Shown here in pieces: positions 5,838-9,290 of a stretch of 9,290 bases of DNA (positions within the stretch are counted from its first letter, which is position 1; every line of letters begins with the position of its first letter). The position numbers were made by a program, and so were the translations under genes. A model generated the notes under the pieces. The model saw only the letters and a program-made list of their open reading frames with translations, was not told the origin of the DNA and did no database searches. Source of the DNA: Clostridia bacterium (GTDB taxonomy: Bacteria; Bacillota_A; Clostridia; Christensenellales; UBA1242); NCBI GenBank assembly GCA_017403205.1, contig JAFQOM010000172.1:1-9290 (forward strand), in the 5' to 3' direction.

Positions 5838-7064
5838 ATGGAAGTTTTAAGTCCAGCAGGAAATATGGAAAAACTAAAAACAGCAGTGTATTTTGGTGCA
5901 GATGCTGTGTATTTTGGTGGTAAAAAATTTGGTTTAAGAGCATATGCAGGCAATTTTACAAACGAAGAAATTGTAGAGGCTGTTAATTTTTGTCATCAAC
6001 ACAATGTAAAGGCGTATGTTACTGTTAACATAGTTGCACATAATAGGGATTTTGATGATTTAAAAGAATACTTGCAATTTTTAAGTTCTGCACATGTTGA
6101 CGGCGTTATTGTTAGTGATTTAGGTATTGCAAAATTTGTTACTGAATATGCAAAAGGGGTAGAACTTCATATAAGTACACAAGCAAACATTACAAATAAA
6201 TATGCAGCAAAATTTATGGTAGAAATGGGTGCAAAGAGGTTGGTTTTGGCCAGAGAATTAACTTTAACAGAAATTAAAGAAATTAGAGATTTTATACCAA
6301 AAGAAATTGAACTTGAAGCATTTGTGCATGGAGCTATGTGTATAAGTTATTCTGGAAGATGTTTGCTTAGCAACTATTTAAGTTCTAGAAAAAGTAATTA
6401 TGGAGAGTGCATCCAAGCTTGTAGGTGGAAGTGGACAATTTCAGAGGCGTCACGTCAAAAAGAACAGCTTCCTATTACAGAAGATGAAAGAGGCACTTAT
6501 ATTTTAAACAGTAAAGATTTAAACATGATTGAATATATTGACCAACTTAAAAAAGCGGGCGTAACAAGCCTTAAAATTGAAGGAAGGATGAAATCACCTT
6601 ATTATGTGGCAACTGTTACAAATGCTTATAAAAGGGCTTGTAAAAGCTTAGAAGAGGCAGAAAACAATAATAAAGAATATTTTTGCCCAAAAGAGCTTGT
6701 GCAAGAACTTGAAAAAACAAGTCACAGAAGATATACTACAGGGTTTAATTTAAAAGATAAAAGACCAGAACAAAGTGAATATATAGAAGACTCTATGCCT
6801 GTTCAAACTCATGAATTCATGGCAGTTGTTGTAGAAGAGAGCAAAAACGGTAAAGTTAAAATAGAACAACGCAACAAATTTGTAGTGGGCGACATACTAG
6901 AAGTTTTAAGCCCAAATCAAACATTTAACAAACAGATTGTTGTAAAAGAAATGTTTGATGAACTTGGTTTAAAGGTAGAAGAGGCTAAACTTGTTCAACA
7001 GCAATTAATTTTAACAACAGATTTAAAGCTTAAAAAAGGCGATATTTTAAGGAAATTGATTTAA
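5838..7064 (+). CDS. trhP: U32 peptidase family protein, TrhP/YrrO-like (tRNA U34 5-hydroxylation)
   Basis: A 408-residue U32 family protein, close to the length of B. subtilis YrrO and E. coli YegQ. Once called collagenase-like proteases, members of this subgroup are now known as TrhP, needed for prephenate-dependent formation of 5-hydroxyuridine at tRNA position 34. The N-terminal TIM-barrel-like domain opens with LSPAGN (4-9). The family signature begins at E160 (EAFVHGAMC) and supplies cysteines C168, C175, C191 and C195, a likely iron-sulfur ligand set. KIEGRMKSPYYVA (about 244-256) is another hallmark. The U32 C-terminal beta domain follows at about 325-405 (IEQRNKFVVGD). The start at 5838 is preceded by AGAGAAGG. 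It is 53 bp downstream of leuS but beyond that gene's terminator; I found no strong promoter of its own. The subgroup could also contain the rRNA enzyme RlhA, but the length and end fit TrhP better. Confidence 0.85.
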   Translation: MEVLSPAGNMEKLKTAVYFGADAVYFGGKKFGLRAYAGNFTNEEIVEAVNFCHQHNVKAYVTVNIVAHNRDFDDLKEYLQFLSSAHVDGVIVSDLGIAKFVTEYAKGVELHISTQANITNKYAAKFMVEMGAKRLVLARELTLTEIKEIRDFIPKEIELEAFVHGAMCISYSGRCLLSNYLSSRKSNYGECIQACRWKWTISEASRQKEQLPITEDERGTYILNSKDLNMIEYIDQLKKAGVTSLKIEGRMKSPYYVATVTNAYKRACKSLEEAENNNKEYFCPKELVQELEKTSHRRYTTGFNLKDKRPEQSEYIEDSMPVQTHEFMAVVVEESKNGKVKIEQRNKFVVGDILEVLSPNQTFNKQIVVKEMFDELGLKVEEAKLVQQQLILTTDLKLKKGDILRKLI

Positions 7065-7087
7065 CAACTAAAATATTTAAAATTAAT

Positions 7088-7109
7088 AAAAGGGTCTAAA
7101 GACCTTTTT
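7088..7109 (+). terminator. Intrinsic terminator of the U32 gene
   Basis: AAAAGGGTC (7088-7096) pairs with GACCTTTTT (7101-7109), with one G-T wobble and a TAAA loop, followed by more T residues. It lies 23 bp after the stop codon. Confidence 0.8.
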
Positions 7110-7146
7110 ATTTTTATAAAATATGTTACAAAATATTAAATTTATC

Positions 7147-7179
7147 AAAAAAGGCTCTACAAAAAGTAGAGTCTTTTTT
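7147..7179. terminator. Intrinsic terminator between convergent genes, bidirectional
   Basis: AAAAAAGGCTCTAC (7147-7160) pairs with GTAGAGTCTTTTTT (7166-7179) around an AAAAA loop, with one G-T wobble. The A- and T-tracts allow action in both directions: it most likely ends the minus-strand gene at 7206 and backs up the terminator at 7088-7109. Confidence 0.85.
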
Positions 7180-7205
7180 GCTAATATTTAAAACTTAATT
7201 TAAAA

Positions 7206-7544
7206 TTATTTAGCTAATTGAGTTAAACCTGCGTAGTTTTCGATTGTAGCTCTTACATCTGGGAAGAATGAGCAAATAACGATAGCTGCGCATGCTAATA
7301 TTACAAGAAGTTTAACTAATAAAGGTTTATCCCAAACAGCTTCAAGGCCGACAATAACCATAAGTGTGATAGGTGCATACATATCAACATAAGCAATTAA
7401 TGTAGGTATAATACCGTCTGTAGGTAAGAACTTGATATATGCTTCAGCAATAGTTACAGCCCAACATAAAATCATTAAAATTGCAGTTATTTTACCAACC
7501 AAATCCAAAAGTTGAATAAACCCGCTTTTTTCTTCATTGTTCAT
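7206..7544 (-). CDS. Hypothetical small membrane protein (three predicted helices)
   Basis: I do not recognise the family. The product is 112 residues, with a short charged N-terminus (MNNEEKSGF), hydrophobic segments at about 17-38, 45-71 and 74-94, and a soluble end of about 18 residues. The ATG at 7544 is chosen because AAGGAG sits 9 nt upstream. An upstream in-frame TTG at 7607 would add 21 residues, but it falls on the -35 hexamer of the likely promoter and has no Shine-Dalgarno site. Helix-breaking polar residues inside the segments (E34, D54, E68, D72) could line a pore or an interface, but nothing diagnostic is seen. It is a one-gene unit between a terminator and its own promoter, convergent with the U32 gene. 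The general build is like that of the other small membrane protein (2767-3114), though I see no clear sequence similarity. Confidence 0.75.
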   Translation of the reverse strand: MNNEEKSGFIQLLDLVGKITAILMILCWAVTIAEAYIKFLPTDGIIPTLIAYVDMYAPITLMVIVGLEAVWDKPLLVKLLVILACAAIVICSFFPDVRATIENYAGLTQLAK

Positions 7545-7553
7545 AACAAAGAT

Positions 7554-7559
7554 CTCCTT
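7554..7559 (-). promoter_or_regulatory. Ribosome binding site deciding the start at 7544
   Basis: On the minus strand AAGGAG lies 9 nt before the ATG at 7544-7542, which supports this start over the longer TTG alternative at 7607. Confidence 0.8.
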
Positions 7560-7578
7560 TTTTGTTTTTAATACATTA

Positions 7579-7607
7579 ATTTTAAAAAAGATTAAAAAAA
7601 AAGTCAA
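7579..7607 (-). promoter_or_regulatory. Promoter of the minus-strand small membrane protein gene
   Basis: On the minus strand TTGACT (7607-7602) and TAAAAT (7584-7579) are 17 bp apart, near consensus for sigma-A. Transcription would start near 7572, giving a short leader of about 28 nt. An 8-bp inverted repeat lies just upstream of the -35 at 7613-7633. Confidence 0.6.
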
Positions 7608-7612
7608 ATATT

Positions 7613-7633
7613 AATAACAATAATTTTGTTATT
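7613..7633. repeat. 8-bp inverted repeat upstream of the minus-strand promoter
   Basis: AATAACAA (7613-7620) and TTGTTATT (7626-7633) are perfect inverted copies around TAATT. It sits 5 bp upstream of the -35 of the gene at 7206-7544, a position that suits a regulator. The base composition makes chance occurrence possible. Nothing else is seen in the rest of 7634-7715. Confidence 0.3.
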
Positions 7634-7715
7634 TTAAATGGGTTATTATGATTAAATTTATACAAAAAGATGTTTTAAATTAATACAAATTATGATTTTA
7701 AAATATAAAAATTTT

Positions 7716-7743
7716 TTGATATTTAAACTTTATTTTATATAAT
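7716..7743 (+). promoter_or_regulatory. Sigma-A promoter of the HIT gene
   Basis: TTGATA (7716-7721) and a perfect TATAAT (7738-7743) are spaced by 16 bp. Transcription would start near 7750, about 30 nt before the start codon. Confidence 0.6.
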
Positions 7744-7781
7744 AAACTATGATTTAGAATTTGATTAAAAAGAGGTTTAAA

Positions 7782-8189
7782 ATGGATAACTGTATTTTTT
7801 GTAAAATTGCAAAAGGCACTGCTCCTTGTTATAAAATTTATGAAGATGAAATGACGCTTGCTTTTTTAGATATTTCAAAAGACACCTATGGCCACACCCT
7901 TGTTATACCAAAAGCACACTGCACAAATATTTTAGACTGCAAAGAGGATGTTTTGTCGGCTGTTATTAAAACTGTAAAAAAAGTTAGCAATCATTATGTA
8001 GAAAACTGTGGGTTTAAAGGTGTTAATGTTTTAAATGCAAGCGGTGAAGAAGCTCAACAATCGGTATTTCATTTGCATTTTCATATTTTGCCAAGAAGGG
8101 AAAAGGAAGAAATGGATGCTTTTCCAAAGCTTTTTGGAACATTTAATAGTTTGGAAGAGCAACAAGCAGAGTTGAAACTAGATTTTTAG
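7782..8189 (+). CDS. HIT family protein (histidine triad nucleotide hydrolase/transferase)
   Basis: A 135-residue soluble HIT protein. The histidine triad H97-L-H99-F-H101 (HLHFHILPR) is complete, and the middle region carries the family's GHTLVIPKAH (37-46) and the NASGEEAQQSVFHLH lead-in. The N-terminus has CIFCKI, with C4 and C7 forming part of the structural zinc site common in bacterial Hit/HinT proteins. Members hydrolyse nucleoside phosphoramidates or dinucleotides; the exact substrate cannot be read from sequence. The ATG at 7782 is preferred over a TTG 21 bp upstream, because AAGAGG (7770-7775) is 6 nt before the ATG and the conserved family N-terminus begins there. It stands alone, with a promoter before it and a terminator at 8259-8289. 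Confidence 0.93.
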   Translation: MDNCIFCKIAKGTAPCYKIYEDEMTLAFLDISKDTYGHTLVIPKAHCTNILDCKEDVLSAVIKTVKKVSNHYVENCGFKGVNVLNASGEEAQQSVFHLHFHILPRREKEEMDAFPKLFGTFNSLEEQQAELKLDF

Positions 8190-8196
8190 TTGAGGG

Positions 8197-8220
8197 TTTT
8201 ATAATTGACAAATTATAAAA
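8197..8220. repeat. 10-bp perfect inverted repeat overlapping a TTGACA
   Basis: TTTTATAATT (8197-8206) and AATTATAAAA (8211-8220) are exact inverted copies around GACA, beginning 7 bp after the HIT stop codon. No T-tract follows on the plus strand, so it is a poor terminator in that direction. It overlaps a consensus TTGACA (8205-8210), so it may be an operator or a promoter element for the next gene. Role uncertain. Confidence 0.35.
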
Positions 8221-8258
8221 AAATTTAGCCTAATTCGATAAAATTTGTTTTTATATTT

Positions 8259-8291
8259 AAAAGGGATTTTTATTTTAAAAATCTCTTTTTT
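8259..8291 (+). terminator. Intrinsic terminator after the HIT gene
   Basis: AAAAGGGATTTTTA (8259-8272) pairs with 8276-8289 around a TTT loop, with one G-T wobble, and ends in a run of T. It should end HIT transcription and lies 33 bp before the next start codon. Confidence 0.75.
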
Positions 8292-8324
8292 GTTATGCTT
8301 TTTTTAAAGGATTAAATTATACAT

Positions 8325-9290
8325 ATGTTAAATAGTTCTGTAAAAAAGATTAATACAATAAAAAACTCAACAAAACAACAAGGGCAGAAAAATTTATCAA
8401 AAGTAAATACTGTTAAGCTTGTTGCAAAACCAAAACAAAAAATATGTTTAAATGAAAAAAAAGAAGTAGCAAAAACAGTAGTAAAATATTTTTTGTTAAC
8501 ATTACTTTTTTATTTGTTAAACAACGCAAAAATTCTGTTTACCATTAGGCCTTGTTTTTATGGGGTTTTTCTTTCTTTTTTATTTTTTGGACAAAATGCT
8601 TTTTATTTGTCGCTGAGTTATTTATTAAGCGTTGTGTTAGATAATGTTAGCATTTTTAGTTTAAGTTTTGCTGTTTTTGTTTGTATAGCCGGTGGGATTT
8701 TAAGTTATATACACAAAACTAAAATAAAAAGTTTTAAAACTTATTTAATGGTTATTTATTCATTTGCGATTGGTTTGTTTTATATAGTTTTAAATTTGTC
8801 TGATTTACAACGCGGATATATTGCATTTGTTAATGTTTTGTTTAACACTTTGTGTGTTTTGTGCAGTAGTGTTTTTTTAAGAATAATTAAGTTGCGAAAG
8901 CTTAATTTAAATTTAAATGTGGATGAAGTTGTTTGTTGCTGTGTTTTAATTATGTTTATGCTTTGCGGTGTGCAAAATATAAATTATTTTGCTTTTGATA
9001 TAACAAAATTTTTTGGCGTTAGTTTAGTTTTGTTTTTTAGCTTGGTAATACCTAATTCATTTGCAATAATTTTTGCTATTGTATGTGGTTTGGGTGTAAT
9101 GCTTGTAAATAGTCAAATGGATTATGTTGTAGTGTTTTCACTTGTTGCTGTTTTAGGTAATGTTTTTAAAAATCAACACAAAATATATGTTTCTTTAAGT
9201 GTTTTTATTGTAGAAAGTTTAATGTATTTGTTTATATTAAACAGTAAAATTGATTTTTTTATTTATATTTTACCAACATTTTTATCTTTA
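8325..9290 (+). CDS. spoIIE: SpoIIE-like stage II sporulation protein E, N-terminal membrane part (partial)
   Basis: The frame is open for 322 codons to the window edge. A Lys-rich cytoplasmic N-terminus (about 1-50) is followed by about eight to ten hydrophobic helices up to the edge. This matches SpoIIE, whose N-terminal third is a ten-helix membrane domain ahead of the FtsZ-interacting and PP2C phosphatase parts; these would lie beyond 9290. Compared from memory with B. subtilis SpoIIE, NVDEVVCCCVLIM (198-210) resembles the KIEEIICF segment that opens the middle helix pair. The later VLFFSLVIPNSF-CGLGV stretch and VAVLGNVFKNQ (275-285) also fall at equivalent positions. SpoIIE dephosphorylates SpoIIAA to activate sigma-F in the forespore. 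The ATG has AAAGGA 13 nt upstream, a rather long spacing. The assignment rests on topology and weak similarity, so an unrelated polytopic protein is possible. Confidence 0.6.
   Translation, partial: MLNSSVKKINTIKNSTKQQGQKNLSKVNTVKLVAKPKQKICLNEKKEVAKTVVKYFLLTLLFYLLNNAKILFTIRPCFYGVFLSFLFFGQNAFYLSLSYLLSVVLDNVSIFSLSFAVFVCIAGGILSYIHKTKIKSFKTYLMVIYSFAIGLFYIVLNLSDLQRGYIAFVNVLFNTLCVLCSSVFLRIIKLRKLNLNLNVDEVVCCCVLIMFMLCGVQNINYFAFDITKFFGVSLVLFFSLVIPNSFAIIFAIVCGLGVMLVNSQMDYVVVFSLVAVLGNVFKNQHKIYVSLSVFIVESLMYLFILNSKIDFFIYILPTFLSL

Noticed and set aside
6441..6526. Missing fourth iron-sulfur cysteine in the U32 protein (N229 where UbiU-like members have Cys)
   Set aside because: As far as I recall, TrhP/YrrO-type members do not carry Cys at this place and instead have the nearby CxxxC pair (C191/C195), which is intact here.
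7545..7607. Longer start (TTG at 7607) for the minus-strand small membrane protein
   Set aside because: The TTG is part of a -35 hexamer, no RBS precedes it, and the ATG at 7544 has AAGGAG at proper spacing.
7761..7781. Seven-codon N-terminal extension of the HIT protein from a TTG
   Set aside because: The RBS AAGAGG lies inside this extension and serves the ATG at 7782, where the conserved family N-terminus starts.
1..9290. Mobile elements, CRISPR array, tRNA or rRNA genes
   Set aside because: No transposase or integrase frames, regularly spaced repeats, cloverleaf-like sequences or rRNA-like GC-rich segments were seen on reading both strands.

Overview
The window is very AT-rich, with strong Shine-Dalgarno sites, sigma-A-like promoters and many intrinsic terminators with A/T-flanked hairpins. 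Together with a Bacillus/Clostridium-type leucyl-tRNA synthetase, a YrrO-like U32 protein and what appears to be the start of spoIIE, this points to a low-GC Firmicute, most likely an uncultured clostridial lineage able (or descended from ancestors able) to sporulate. No rRNA, tRNA, CRISPR array, insertion sequence or prophage gene was seen.

Layout. (1) 1-197 is a leader/regulatory region with a candidate promoter and a perfect 14-bp palindrome resembling an NrdR box. (2) 198-2621 is a tight three-gene operon: an internally duplicated DUF1538 polytopic membrane protein followed by two small, mutually related PII-like proteins, the last two overlapping by 11 bp; it ends in a strong hairpin terminator at 2688-2716. 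(3) 2767-3114, minus strand, is a small three-helix membrane protein of unknown function with its own promoter and RBS. (4) 3276-5815 is leuS with a near-consensus promoter and a terminator directly after the stop codon. (5) 5838-7064 is a U32 family protein of the TrhP/YrrO type (wobble-uridine hydroxylation of tRNA), starting 23 bp after the leuS terminator. (6) Two terminators (7088-7109 and 7147-7179) separate it from a convergent small membrane protein gene (7206-7544, minus). (7) 7782-8189 is a HIT-family hydrolase with its own promoter and terminator. (8) From 8325 to the window edge runs an open frame of 322 codons that matches the membrane-spanning N-terminal region of SpoIIE; its phosphatase domain would lie beyond the window.

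How the genes fit. leuS and the U32 gene both serve translation (tRNA charging and tRNA wobble modification), which may explain their adjacency. The DUF1538/PII-like operon looks like a transporter or channel with two dedicated soluble regulators. Both regulators have lost residues that canonical GlnB/GlnK use to bind ATP and to be uridylylated, so the signal they sense is unknown; this is the least understood system in the window. The two small membrane protein genes on the minus strand are isolated transcription units without recognisable function.
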